Shown: one piece after another, positions 1 to 8,831 of the stretch
Layout of the letters: every line of letters starts with the position of its first letter
Numbering within the stretch: position 1 is the stretch's first letter
Assembly: GCF_030296695.1 (NCBI RefSeq)
Contig: NZ_AP027737.1
Coordinates: 868,001-932,000, forward strand
Direction: 5' to 3'
DNA length: 64,000 nt
Source of the DNA: Agromyces mangrovi
GTDB lineage: Bacteria; Actinomycetota; Actinomycetes; Actinomycetales; Microbacteriaceae
The notes under the pieces: generated by a model
The model's input: only the letters and a program-made list of their open reading frames with translations
What the model was told of the DNA's origin: nothing
Database searches by the model: none
Program-made: the position numbers and the translations under genes

Positions 1-13
1 GGCCCGAACGCGC

Positions 14-39
14 CGAGGGGAGGCTCGCGCCTCCCCTCG
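14..39 (-). terminator. Hairpin terminator of the T7SS operon
   Basis: A perfect 10-bp stem (CGAGGGGAGG / CCTCCCCTCG) with a 6-nt loop starts 19 bases after the stop codon of the last ESX gene on the minus strand. There is no clear U-tract, which is common for actinobacterial terminators. It suggests the operon ends here. Confidence 0.7.
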
Positions 40-57
40 TTCCGCGTCCCCCGCCGA

Positions 58-345
58 TCAGCCGCCCGCGAGCTGCTGGTCGAGGTCCTGGATCGCGTGC
101 ATCATCGCGCGCAGCGACTCGCCCATCTCGCCGATGCCGTCCACGGCCGACTTCAGGCCCGTCGTCAGCTCCTCGTAGCCCTGCCCGAACCGGCCGGACG
201 CGTGCTGGGTGCGGAAGTCCTCGCCCAGCAGGTTGTCCACCGACGCCTTCAGCTGGTCGAGCTGCGCCTGGATGTCGTCCCGCGCGTCGCCGAGCTTCGC
301 CGCCATGGCCTCCATCTCGCCGTACGACGCTCCGAAGTCCGCCAT
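58..345 (-). CDS. WXG100-like (ESAT-6 family) small secreted protein
   Basis: A 95-residue, probably all-helical protein of the WXG100 size class, last gene of the T7SS operon. It has two predicted helices separated by a turn near residues 45-55. The usual W-x-G of the turn is not present; the region reads GEDFRTQHASGRFGQGY, with Phe about where Trp would be expected. I chose the ATG at 345 because AAGGTGG lies about 6 nt upstream; a GTG at 372 would add nine residues. WXG100 proteins act as secreted dimers and T7SS substrates or chaperones. A TAGCGT -10-like box at 400-405 could give it its own transcript with a leader of about 48 nt. Family assignment is by length, helical pattern and neighbours, not by the signature motif. 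Confidence 0.7.
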   Translation of the reverse strand: MADFGASYGEMEAMAAKLGDARDDIQAQLDQLKASVDNLLGEDFRTQHASGRFGQGYEELTTGLKSAVDGIGEMGESLRAMMHAIQDLDQQLAGG

Positions 346-399
346 GAGTTCCACCTTCCCGATCGTCTCCACCGGTCCCTCGCGGACCGAACGACACCT

Positions 400-405
400 A
401 CGCTA
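400..405 (-). promoter_or_regulatory. Candidate -10 box for the terminal WXG100-like gene
   Basis: TAGCGT on the minus strand in the 117-base gap between the upstream membrane-protein gene and the WXG100-like gene. No convincing -35 was found. The same hexamer serves as the -10 of other genes in this window (for example 24338-24343), which is the main support. Confidence 0.35.
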
Positions 406-462
406 ACCCGGCCCGCACCGACGGGCGATGGGCAGCGCTCCCCACCCGTGGACAGTGCACGC

Positions 463-1413
463 TCACGCCGAGTGCGGGGCCTGCGGTGGCACGTGCGCCG
501 CCTCGGCCTCGGCGAGCAGCAGGGCCCCCACCGGCTCGGACGAGATCGCGCGCACCCGTCGCGGAGCGAGCAGCCCGCGCCGCGACAGCCGCTCGAGTGC
601 GGCAGCGCGCGCTGCCTCCATCGCCGATCGTTCGTCGTCCGACAGCGCCGCGAGCGCCTCGTCGACTCGTTCGACCGCGCGGAGCCGCGCGTCGGCGACG
701 TCGGCGAGGAACGGGTCGGCGATCGCCCGGTCGTCGGCCGTGTCGGCGTCCAGTGCCGCGCGCATCCGCACCCGGCGCACCGAATCCACGACCGCGAGCG
801 CCAGCATGGGGACGGCGGACACCACGATCACCGGGAGCCAGCCGTCGGCCGAGGCCGCGTTCAGCGGGTCGTCCGCGACCCGCTGGAGTGCGAGGCCGGC
901 GGTCACCACCCCCACCGCGCCGGTGCCGATGGCGATGCGCGGCAGGGGCTGCAGCAGCCGTGGCGCGGCCGGCGCGGCGACGAGCAGCACGAGCGCGGCG
1001 ACGCCGGAGACGGACGCGAGCACGCCGCCGACGGCGAGGGCGTCGGCCAGCCCGATCGTCCCGCGAGCGACGAGCAGCGCGAAGGCGACCGTGACCGGCA
1101 GCAGGAGTGCCCCGGTGAGCAGCAGCGAGGCGCACCCGGCGCGGGGATGGTCGGACTCGGCACGTGCCGCGATGCGCACGACCGCGGCGGCGCCGCCCTG
1201 CGCGCGGTCGGCCGCCGCCACCTCGTCGCCGTAGTCCCGCGCTTCGCGCTCGACGGCGCCCAGCACGTCGGGCGCGGAGGCGAGCAGCCGACGGTCGAGG
1301 TCGGCGAGCTCGGCGGGGCCGGCGGCGCGCACGGACCGGGCCCACTCGGCGGCGGCGTCGGCACCGGGCATCCGCTCGCCGCCTGCCGGCTCGGAACCCG
1401 CCGGTTCAGCCAT
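463..1413 (-). CDS. T7SS-operon four-TM membrane protein, unknown function
   Basis: A 316-residue protein with an acidic/Ala-rich N-terminus (1-90), four likely membrane helices (about 95-116, 124-147, 158-177, 192-210) and a cytoplasmic C-terminal region of about 100 residues rich in Arg and Glu/Asp, probably helical. I do not recognise a named family. The start codon overlaps the stop of the upstream gene (ATGGCTGA, 8 bases), so translation is coupled and the protein is probably made with the other T7SS-locus products. It could be a membrane accessory subunit of the secretion machine; that is inferred from position only. Confidence 0.7.
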   Translation of the reverse strand: MAEPAGSEPAGGERMPGADAAAEWARSVRAAGPAELADLDRRLLASAPDVLGAVEREARDYGDEVAAADRAQGGAAAVVRIAARAESDHPRAGCASLLLTGALLLPVTVAFALLVARGTIGLADALAVGGVLASVSGVAALVLLVAAPAAPRLLQPLPRIAIGTGAVGVVTAGLALQRVADDPLNAASADGWLPVIVVSAVPMLALAVVDSVRRVRMRAALDADTADDRAIADPFLADVADARLRAVERVDEALAALSDDERSAMEAARAAALERLSRRGLLAPRRVRAISSEPVGALLLAEAEAAHVPPQAPHSA

Positions 1414-1987
1414 CGGACGGCAGGATGCGCAGGGTCTGCACGATCTGCTCGAGCTGCTCCTCGAGCAGGCCGAGTACGGTCGGCCTGGTGGGCGAGGTCA
1501 GCACGTGCACCGCGAACCCGTCGGCCGCGAAGGCGTAGCTGATGCCGCCGACCGGGTGCCCGGCGGCATCCGGTGCCGCAGCGACGAAGGTCGACCTGCG
1601 ACCGGCGCCGAGGCCCGCCGCGGTCACGTCCTCGACCACGGGCGGGATCGCGAGCGGCAGGTCGGGCGTGAGCGCGTGGCGCAGCCCCGCCGCGACGTCG
1701 TCGCCCTCGGCGATCGCGGCGACGCGCACGTGCACGACCGCGGTGACCGGCACCGCGTACGGGCGGAACAGCAGGGTGAGCGCGTCGTCGGGGGCGACCT
1801 GCGCGCGCACCTCGTCGAGCATCACCCGGAGCGCCATGCGCTGCTCGTCGCCGAACGCGCCGCGCCCGGCGGCGTAGCCGGCCTCGAGCTCGGACGCGAA
1901 CGCGTCCCACCGTTCGGCCGTCGCCTCGCGGGGCACGACGCTCCACGAGGCATCCGGCACCTGCAGGTCGAGGTCCGTGGCGTTCAC
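1406..1987 (-). CDS. Hypothetical protein of the T7SS operon (193 aa)
   Basis: A soluble-looking 193-residue protein with no signal peptide or membrane segment. I did not recognise a domain. The GTG start at 1987 shares a GTGA overlap with the stop of the upstream gene, which fixes the start; reading further upstream in the same frame crosses the upstream gene and is not coding. It ends in an acidic/Leu-rich helix (about residues 165-190). Conserved placement between a putative T7SS effector and a membrane protein suggests a chaperone or accessory factor, but nothing in the sequence proves this. Confidence 0.65.
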   Translation of the reverse strand: MNATDLDLQVPDASWSVVPREATAERWDAFASELEAGYAAGRGAFGDEQRMALRVMLDEVRAQVAPDDALTLLFRPYAVPVTAVVHVRVAAIAEGDDVAAGLRHALTPDLPLAIPPVVEDVTAAGLGAGRRSTFVAAAPDAAGHPVGGISYAFAADGFAVHVLTSPTRPTVLGLLEEQLEQIVQTLRILPSDG

Positions 1988-2607
1988 CGGGCGCCCTCCG
2001 TCCGGGGCATCCAGGCGAAGGTGCCCATGATCGCGTCGGCGACCAGGATGAAGCCGGCGAGCGGATGCTCCGAGGGGGCCGTGCCCACGGGGTGCGCGAT
2101 GACCGCGGCGAAGCGCAGGGCGCTGCGACGACGCGTCCCGGGGATGGGCGTGAGGTACGAGACCGTGTGCGAGCCGATGCGCTCGCCGTTCACCTCGTGC
2201 GTGCCCGAGCGCTCCCAGCGGATCATGGCGCGGTCCTCGTTCAGGGCGCGTGCGCCGTGGCTGCGGATGAGCTCGGACACCTGCGCATCGAGCGTGCCGC
2301 CGTCGGGCGCGGTCATGCGGGTCGCGGTGATCGACATGGGCATGATGGCGTCGTCGGGCGCGGTGTCCTGTACGAAGTACGCGACCGCGTCGAGGCGGCG
2401 GAGGTCGGCGAACGCCTGGCGGGTCAGGGTGCGCAGCTGCGCGTTCAGGTCGGGCCGGTGCTGGCGGCGCAGGCGATCGGATGCCCGTGCGAGCATCGCC
2501 TGCTCCCCCACCTGATCGGGTGCGTGCTCGACCCACCCCGGCGGGAGGATGAGCTGGAACGGTGGGACCTCCGGGCGGGCGCCGAGGAGCTCGTCTCTCA
2601 GTGACAT
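1984..2607 (-). CDS. Hypothetical protein of the T7SS operon (207 aa)
   Basis: A 207-residue soluble protein of unrecognised family. The N-terminal third contains a charged Arg-rich helical stretch (about 40-70), and the rest alternates short beta-like segments. ATG at 2607 is preceded by GAGG at about 9 nt. Its stop overlaps the next gene by GTGA. Together with the following 193-residue protein it forms a tightly coupled pair inside the secretion operon. The two pair members look broadly similar in size and composition and might be a heteromeric accessory pair; this is inference. Confidence 0.65.
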   Translation of the reverse strand: MSLRDELLGARPEVPPFQLILPPGWVEHAPDQVGEQAMLARASDRLRRQHRPDLNAQLRTLTRQAFADLRRLDAVAYFVQDTAPDDAIMPMSITATRMTAPDGGTLDAQVSELIRSHGARALNEDRAMIRWERSGTHEVNGERIGSHTVSYLTPIPGTRRRSALRFAAVIAHPVGTAPSEHPLAGFILVADAIMGTFAWMPRTEGAR

Positions 2608-2665
2608 CCGTCACATCCTCGCGCGTCCGCGGGGCGCACGCGAACCGACGGCCTCGCCGTGCGGG

Positions 2666-3886
2666 TCACGAGGTCGCGGCCAGCTGCTCGCGCCAGGTGT
2701 CGACGGGAGGCTCGGGCGGCGTCGCGGTGCCGAACACGCCCACGATGTTCGAGATCGTGGTCTTGATGTTGACGTCCATGTGGCCCGCCACGAGGTGCGC
2801 CGCGTTGACGCCGTTGTCGGTGGCTGCCTGAAGGGCGACGTTGTCGGCGACACCCATGTACCGCGCGAAGATGTCGGCTCCGCCGCCCATCTCGCCGGCG
2901 ATCTCGGTGAACAGCGAGCGCCCTGCGCCGGCCAGCCCGGGCACCCCGCTTCCCGCCGCGGTGAAGCCGGTCCGCACGGCGGTCCAGCCGCTGCGGACCT
3001 GGCCGATCGCGGGGCCGAACTCGTCGGCCGCGACGAACCCCTTGAGGAACGCCTTCGTGCCCGCCTCGCCGCCCTCGGCGAAGGCGCCCAGCTTGCCGAT
3101 GGGGATCACGCCGACGATCGCCCACGCGACGTCGCCCCACGACGCGCGCCCGTAGAACTTCATGTAGACCGTGAGCGCGAGCGCGAGGATCGCGGCGATG
3201 GTGCCGAGCACCGCGATGAGCGGCCCGCCGATGACGATCGCGAGCACCGCGAGCACGATGCCGACCACCTGGAGCACCTTGAGCGCGGTGTCGGCGAAGC
3301 CGGCGAGGTCGTCGGTCCACGAGTCCTCGATGCCGCCGTCGGTCGCCGTGCCGATCGCGTCGGTCGCGCGCTCGAACGCCGTCTCCCAGGTGTCGTAGCG
3401 GGCGTCGTAGTCGTCGGCGAGCAGCTCCCAGGCGTCGTGCGCCTGCTCCCGCGCGATCCGTGCGTTCTCCCGGGTCGTGTCGTCGGTCGCGCCGGTCTCC
3501 GGGTCGGGCATGGGCAGCGGCATGGTCGCGTACTCCATGTGCCGCGACGTGTACGTGTTCCACGCCTGCTCGCAGTCGTCGAGGAGGGTGCGGAGCCCCG
3601 TCTGGACCTCCTCGAGCGAACCCGCGTAGACCTTCAGCGCCAGCCCCGTGGGCGAGTAGCGCTCGCCGGCGAGCCGCAGCTCCTCGTGCACGTCGCCGAT
3701 GACCTCGCGGAGCGCGTCGACGCTCAGGCCCTCCATGCCCTCCGCGCCCTCGGCGATCGCCTTGAGCAGCCCGGCGGACTCGCGCATCTGCATGCCGAGG
3801 TCGACGATCTCGTCGCCGCGGCGCGTGATGTCGCCGGGGTGGCCCTCGATCCACTCGATCTCGCGGCCCAGGCGGGTGGGATCCAT
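2666..3886 (-). CDS. Candidate T7SS substrate/effector with central hydrophobic domain
   Basis: A 406-residue protein. Residues 1-190 look like a long helical, coiled-coil-like WXG/LXG-type targeting region. Residues 201-246 form a strongly hydrophobic, Gly-containing double helix (GIVLAVLAIVIGG and following), and a further hydrophobic stretch lies at 252-270. The C-terminal 130 residues are Gly/Ala-rich with no toxin family that I recognise. This architecture, helical N-terminus followed by a glycine-rich membrane-active hairpin, is seen in large T7SS substrates. It lies directly downstream of a WXG100-like gene and the ATPase. An alternative is that it is a structural membrane component. 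No adjacent immunity gene is obvious, although the two unknown genes downstream could serve. Confidence 0.6.
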   Translation of the reverse strand: MDPTRLGREIEWIEGHPGDITRRGDEIVDLGMQMRESAGLLKAIAEGAEGMEGLSVDALREVIGDVHEELRLAGERYSPTGLALKVYAGSLEEVQTGLRTLLDDCEQAWNTYTSRHMEYATMPLPMPDPETGATDDTTRENARIAREQAHDAWELLADDYDARYDTWETAFERATDAIGTATDGGIEDSWTDDLAGFADTALKVLQVVGIVLAVLAIVIGGPLIAVLGTIAAILALALTVYMKFYGRASWGDVAWAIVGVIPIGKLGAFAEGGEAGTKAFLKGFVAADEFGPAIGQVRSGWTAVRTGFTAAGSGVPGLAGAGRSLFTEIAGEMGGGADIFARYMGVADNVALQAATDNGVNAAHLVAGHMDVNIKTTISNIVGVFGTATPPEPPVDTWREQLAATS

Positions 3887-3922
3887 GCGTGTCGCTCCTC
3901 GTCGGTGTGGTCGTCGGGTGGG

Positions 3923-4249
3923 TCAGCCGCGCGGCAGGTCGCGGGTCTCGCCGGCGTCGACGCTCAGGGACTTCGACGCCTCGACGTCCCAGTCCTCCCA
4001 CGCGGCGCCGGTCTCCTCGACGTGCTGCTGCACCTTGGCGATGTCCTCGCGGAGGAACCGCCTCCGGTCGTCCCAGCCCGACTCGAAGCTGCTCGCCTTC
4101 GAACGCAGCTCGCCGCGCCCGCACGGCGTGCCGATCGCCTCCTCGAGCTGGTCCGACCGGTTCGAGGCCTCGTCGAGCTCGACCAGGATCTGCTTGAGCG
4201 AGCCGTTGAGCTCGTTCAGCACCGAGTAGCTGATCAGCACGTCCGACAT
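3923..4249 (-). CDS. WXG100-superfamily-like helical protein
   Basis: A 108-residue, highly charged helical protein with no signal peptide, encoded immediately after the T7SS ATPase gene. It has two amphipathic helices; the turn contains FESGWDDRRR (about residues 55-64), so a Trp is present close to a Gly, reminiscent of but not identical to a W-x-G turn. The start ATG at 4249 has a GGAGGCGCAAC ribosome-binding site. Size, helical hairpin character and neighbours support an ESX-type partner protein that would pair with the larger downstream candidate effector. Confidence 0.6.
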   Translation of the reverse strand: MSDVLISYSVLNELNGSLKQILVELDEASNRSDQLEEAIGTPCGRGELRSKASSFESGWDDRRRFLREDIAKVQQHVEETGAAWEDWDVEASKSLSVDAGETRDLPRG

Positions 4250-4355
4250 GTTGCGCCTCCTCGGGTGTCTGCCGGTTCGCTGCCGGCGATGGCGAGCCTA
4301 TTGCCGGCCCGGGCGTCGGGGACATGGGGAGCGATCCCCATCGGAGGCATCCGTG

Positions 4356-7300
4356 TCATGACAGCGGCAGCTGCACCGTCTGGATGCGGCCGTTCTGCAC
4401 GAAGATGCCACGGCCCTCGGGGAAGTCCGCTCGCTTGACCTTGGGGAACGGCACCTTGAACACCGAGTCGCCGTCGTAGGCGTCGGGCCGCAGCGCCACG
4501 CCGCGACGCCCGGCCTTGAAGTCGCCGATGAAGCCGAACCCGCTCGAGAGCAGCGACACGTCGGCGTCGCCCACGAGGAAGTGGTCGCTGCGGTTCACGG
4601 CCTGGAAGAGCTCCTTGAGCGGGCGCTCGGCCTCGGTGTCGGCGAACTGCGTGACCTGCTCGACCACGACCATGATGCGGTGGCCGAGCGACTCGTCGGG
4701 GATGAGGTCGACGAGCTCCTTCGCCAGCGCCTTCGCGTCGGCCACGTTCGTGGCGCTGCGCGTCCACGGCGCGTGCTCGCCGAGCTGCGCGCGACGGCCG
4801 GCGAAGTGGAAGAGGCGCACGTCGGGATCGAACCGCCGCATGGCGTCGACGAGGCCGCGCAGCGCCTGCGACTTGCCGCTCTGGGGCGGGCCGGTCACCG
4901 CGAAGGTGCCGACGGGCTCGAAGCCGATCGGGCCGAGGGTCTCGTCGGCGAGGCCGAGCACCGGCTCGCCGGCGACCTGCTCGGGCAGGTGCTCCGCGGG
5001 GTACGAGACGGGCAGCGCGCCGATGCCCGGTGCCTCGGGCGCGCCCTCCCGGCGGAGGCGCTCGGCGAGCGCCTCGAGCGCCGTGGTCTGCATGGCGACG
5101 TTCGTCGAGCCGCCCAGCACCGCGACCTGCGCCTCGGCGCCGTCGACGATCGCCCGGCCCGGAGCGGAGCGCTCGTCGAGCACGTCCTTCGGCACCCCGA
5201 GCACCTGGTAGGCCGTCTCCTCGGAGAGCCGCAGCACGATGCGCTTGGTGATGTTCGCCGCGACCGCGGTGGGCACCGCGCCCGCACGATCGGCCGTGGC
5301 GACCACGTGCACCCCGAGCGGTCGGCCCTCGCCGAGGATGCGCATGAACGCGTTGTAGAACGGCGCGCGGACCGCGGCGCCGTCCCACTCCGCACGGAAC
5401 TGCGCGAACCCGTCGACGAGCACGAACACGCGCGGCTCGCTGCGTCCGGTCAGCTCGCGGTACTCGGTCAGGCTCGCCGCGTTGACCGCGCTGAACTCGC
5501 GGCCGCGGCGGTCGAGCAGGTCGCCGACGGTGCGCAGCAGCCGCTGGATTCGCTCCGGGTCGTCGCCCGGGATGACCGCGCCCACGTGCGGCAGCGACTC
5601 GAGCGACCGCAACGAACCCGACCCGAAGTCGAGCCCGTACACCTGCGCCGCGCCGGTGTCGGGGCGCATGCCGGCCGCGATGGCGACCGTGCGCAGCGCG
5701 GTCGACTTCCCCGCGCCGCTCGTGCCGTAGACGAGCATCGACCCGTCGCGGTCGGGCACGAAGTGCACTGGCTCCTGCAGCTGCCGCTCCGGCCGGTCGG
5801 CGAGCCCGACGACCACCTGCGCGTCGCCCGCGACCGGCAGGTCGACGAGGTCGACCGCCGGGGCGAGGTCGTCGAGCCAGGGCCGGCGCGGCGTGGGGAT
5901 CGACGCCAGGGTCGCCGCCTCCACGAAGCTGCGCACCATGCGCTTCTGGTCGTTCGGGCCGGGATCCGAGCCGAGGTCGGCGGCCTCCGGCTCGGCGTCG
6001 GCCTCCCAGAGCACCACGCCGCCGAACCGCAGCTCGGCGACGCGCACCTCGGCCTCGGTCTGCTCGTCGACGCTCCAGCCGCCCGCGTACGCCGCCTGGA
6101 ACGACACCAGCCGGCCCGGCCCCGTCTTCGCGATCGCGCGCCCGGGTAGCGACGGGTCGAAGCCCGCCGCGACGGCGTCGCCGACCACGTCGCGGGAGTC
6201 GGACTCGTCGGCCATGCGCAGCGCGACCCGCAGGTTCGTGTTCGCGCGCAGGTTGTCCTTGATCACGCCGGCCGGCCGCTGCGTCGCCATGATCAGGTGG
6301 ATGCCCAGCGAGCGCCCGCGCTGGGCGATGTCGACGACGCCGTCGACGAACTCGGGCACCTCGTTCGCGAGCGCCGCGAACTCGTCGATCACGAGCACGA
6401 GCGCCGGCGGGCACTCGGGGTCGCGCCGCCGCTCGAGCTCCAGCAGGTCCTTCGCCTTCTTGCGGTTGAAGAGCCGCTCGCGGTGGTGCAGCTCCGCCCG
6501 GAGGCTCGTGAGCGCGCGGCGCACGAGGTGCGGGCTCAGGTCGGTCACGAGGCCCACGCAGTGCGGCAGGTCGACGCAGTCGGCGAACGCCGACCCGCCC
6601 TTGTAGTCGACGAACAGGAACGTCACGCGGTCGGGGCTGTACTCGGCGGCCATGCCGAGCACCCATGCCTGGAGGAACTCCGACTTGCCCGAGCCCGTGG
6701 TGCCGCCCACCAGCGCGTGCGGGCCCTGGCTGCGCAGGTCGAGGGTCATCGCGTCGGGGCTCGACTGGCCCACGAACGCCTTGAGCGTGCCGGCGCGCTT
6801 CAGCCGGGGCAGCGGCGCACCGGACCGGTCGGCGACCGAGTCGTTCTGCCGCCAGCGCTCGACCACGCTCGATGCCTGGTCGGCGAGGTCGTGGCCGATG
6901 AGCCCGAGCATCGACGCCGAGCGCGGCAGGTCGCTCGAATCGGCCACCACGGTGCTCGCGTCGACGACGGGCGCGAGGCGCTTCGCGAACACGTCGGCGT
7001 ACGCGGCCGAGACGCCCTCGACGCGCACTTGCTCGTAGGTACGGCCGGCGCGGACGAGTCCGACCGTGGCATCCTCGAGCCCCCGGGACGCGTCGATGTA
7101 CGACCGGCACGCGGCGGGCAGCGACTCGACGCTCGACCCGAGGAAGATCGTGTAGATGCCCGCGTCGGCACCCCGCTCGATGACCTGCGTGAGGCGCGGC
7201 CGGTCCACCGGGGCATCCGCCGACACGAACAGCACGAGCGCCATGTCGCCGTCGACCTCGCCGCCCTGGTCGATCGCCTCGCCGATCTGCGACCCGAGCT

Positions 7301-8831
7301 CCATCGCGGTGTCGGCGTCGCGGAGCGGGCCCCGGCGCGTGGCCGTGCCCGACAGGCGCTGCAGGATCGTCTCCTCGAGCGCGTTCAGCAGCGCGGTGCC
7401 CGTGGCCTGGCTGTCGGCCAGCGCGAACTGCGCGAACGGCGAACGCGGGCTCGTGGTGTGCGGCATCCACTTCAGCCACTCGAGCTCGCGCGCCCAGCCG
7501 GGATCGACGATCGCGGCCGTGATGATCTCGTTCGGCGCGTGCAGGCCGAACAGCTGCACGCCGAGGCCGCGCACGACGTCGGCGGCGACGCCCCGGGGGC
7601 CGGCCACGCCCAGCGCACCGGCGCTCGGCAGGAGCTCCACGACGGGGATGTCGTCGATGGTGGCGAAGCGCTCCCGCAGGTTCTCGACGCGGGCGGCGTA
7701 CTCCGGGATGCCGCCCCCGCCGGGTGACGGCGCGATCGAATTGCGGCTCGTCGCACGACCCGTGCCGAGCCGGAACGACAGGAAGTTCCAGTGCTCGGGG
7801 CGCCGGGTCCAGAGCATCGGGCCGAGGCGCATGGCCTGCTCGTAGACCGTCGCGACCGCGGGCGCCTCGCCCTGCCGGCGGTCGAACTCGACCTCGACCT
7901 CCGCGGTCAGGCGCTCCTCGAGCGCCTCGGCCTGGAGCTCGAACGTCTCGATCTCCTGGCGGACCTTCCGGCTCGTGAAGCTCCGTTGGCCGAACCAGTT
8001 CGCCAGCAGCATGAGCGGTGCCATCGCGACGATGACCAGCGAGAGCACCCGCTGGGTCAGCGCGTAGATCGAGAGCCCCATGATGACCGGTGCGACGATC
8101 ATCGGCCACGGGAACATGCGCGGCGTCGCCTCGGTGGGCAGGTCGGGGTGCGGGTACTCGGTGCCCGGGTAGCGCGGCTCCACGCGCGGCGACCGGTTGA
8201 ACATCAGGGCGCCGCCGCGTTCGAGCACCGGGTCGTGCTCCACCTCGGCCGATGCGACGGGCGTGATCGCGACCTCGGTGTCGCCCAGCACGATGGGCTG
8301 GCCGGGGATCACGGTGAGGCGGGGCACGAGCCCGCCGTCGACGAGGATGCCGTTGGCCGAGTTCAGGTCGACGAGCTCGATGCCGTGGCCGACCTCGATG
8401 CGCGCGTGGCGCTTCGACACGAGCGGGTCGGCGAGCACGACGTCGGCGTCGCCGCCGCGGCCGATGACGCTGTGCCCCTCGGGCAGGTCGATGCGCCGGC
8501 CGGCCTCGGGTCCGCTGCGCACCTCGAGCACCGCGGCCGGTGCCGCGCGCCGCCCGCCCGTGCGCGCGCCCGCGTCGGGCACGACCGCCGCGCGGAAGCC
8601 CGACCCGATCGCCGCGTCGGCGAACAGCGCGCTCGACGCGAGCGTGGTGGCCTCGCGGGCGGTCGGGGCTGCGACGGCGAGGGTCAGCGGCACGCCCGCC
8701 GTGCCCGTGCCGCGCGGGTCGCTGCCGGCGATCGCACGCGCGACGTCGCCCACCGTCGCGGTCGCGTCGGAGGTGACCACGATGTCGACGTCGTCGCCGC
8801 CGGGGCGCCGGTAGGAGAGCTTGACCTTCAT
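4356..8831 (-). CDS. T7SS motor ATPase, EssC/EccC type with FHA domain
   Basis: A 1491-residue FtsK/SpoIIIE-family secretion ATPase that drives export of WXG100-type substrates at the cytoplasmic membrane. Order: a ubiquitin-like/beta-grasp-like N-terminus (1-90), an FHA domain (about 101-190, with GRGGDAD, SKRHAR and NSANG motifs), two membrane helices (about 241-259 and 262-280), then three ATPase modules with P-loops GGTTGSGKS (near 705), GTSGAGKS (near 1035) and GPPQSGKS (near 1312). The first module has a full Walker B (VLVIDEF). The second reads VLVDGF and the third VVVEQV, so both lack the catalytic acidic pair and may be regulatory. An N-terminal FHA is typical of Firmicutes EssC rather than mycobacterial EccC. 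The start overlaps the upstream stop by ATGA. Confidence 0.93.
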   Translation of the reverse strand: MKVKLSYRRPGGDDVDIVVTSDATATVGDVARAIAGSDPRGTGTAGVPLTLAVAAPTAREATTLASSALFADAAIGSGFRAAVVPDAGARTGGRRAAPAAVLEVRSGPEAGRRIDLPEGHSVIGRGGDADVVLADPLVSKRHARIEVGHGIELVDLNSANGILVDGGLVPRLTVIPGQPIVLGDTEVAITPVASAEVEHDPVLERGGALMFNRSPRVEPRYPGTEYPHPDLPTEATPRMFPWPMIVAPVIMGLSIYALTQRVLSLVIVAMAPLMLLANWFGQRSFTSRKVRQEIETFELQAEALEERLTAEVEVEFDRRQGEAPAVATVYEQAMRLGPMLWTRRPEHWNFLSFRLGTGRATSRNSIAPSPGGGGIPEYAARVENLRERFATIDDIPVVELLPSAGALGVAGPRGVAADVVRGLGVQLFGLHAPNEIITAAIVDPGWARELEWLKWMPHTTSPRSPFAQFALADSQATGTALLNALEETILQRLSGTATRRGPLRDADTAMELGSQIGEAIDQGGEVDGDMALVLFVSADAPVDRPRLTQVIERGADAGIYTIFLGSSVESLPAACRSYIDASRGLEDATVGLVRAGRTYEQVRVEGVSAAYADVFAKRLAPVVDASTVVADSSDLPRSASMLGLIGHDLADQASSVVERWRQNDSVADRSGAPLPRLKRAGTLKAFVGQSSPDAMTLDLRSQGPHALVGGTTGSGKSEFLQAWVLGMAAEYSPDRVTFLFVDYKGGSAFADCVDLPHCVGLVTDLSPHLVRRALTSLRAELHHRERLFNRKKAKDLLELERRRDPECPPALVLVIDEFAALANEVPEFVDGVVDIAQRGRSLGIHLIMATQRPAGVIKDNLRANTNLRVALRMADESDSRDVVGDAVAAGFDPSLPGRAIAKTGPGRLVSFQAAYAGGWSVDEQTEAEVRVAELRFGGVVLWEADAEPEAADLGSDPGPNDQKRMVRSFVEAATLASIPTPRRPWLDDLAPAVDLVDLPVAGDAQVVVGLADRPERQLQEPVHFVPDRDGSMLVYGTSGAGKSTALRTVAIAAGMRPDTGAAQVYGLDFGSGSLRSLESLPHVGAVIPGDDPERIQRLLRTVGDLLDRRGREFSAVNAASLTEYRELTGRSEPRVFVLVDGFAQFRAEWDGAAVRAPFYNAFMRILGEGRPLGVHVVATADRAGAVPTAVAANITKRIVLRLSEETAYQVLGVPKDVLDERSAPGRAIVDGAEAQVAVLGGSTNVAMQTTALEALAERLRREGAPEAPGIGALPVSYPAEHLPEQVAGEPVLGLADETLGPIGFEPVGTFAVTGPPQSGKSQALRGLVDAMRRFDPDVRLFHFAGRRAQLGEHAPWTRSATNVADAKALAKELVDLIPDESLGHRIMVVVEQVTQFADTEAERPLKELFQAVNRSDHFLVGDADVSLLSSGFGFIGDFKAGRRGVALRPDAYDGDSVFKVPFPKVKRADFPEGRGIFVQNGRIQTVQLPLS

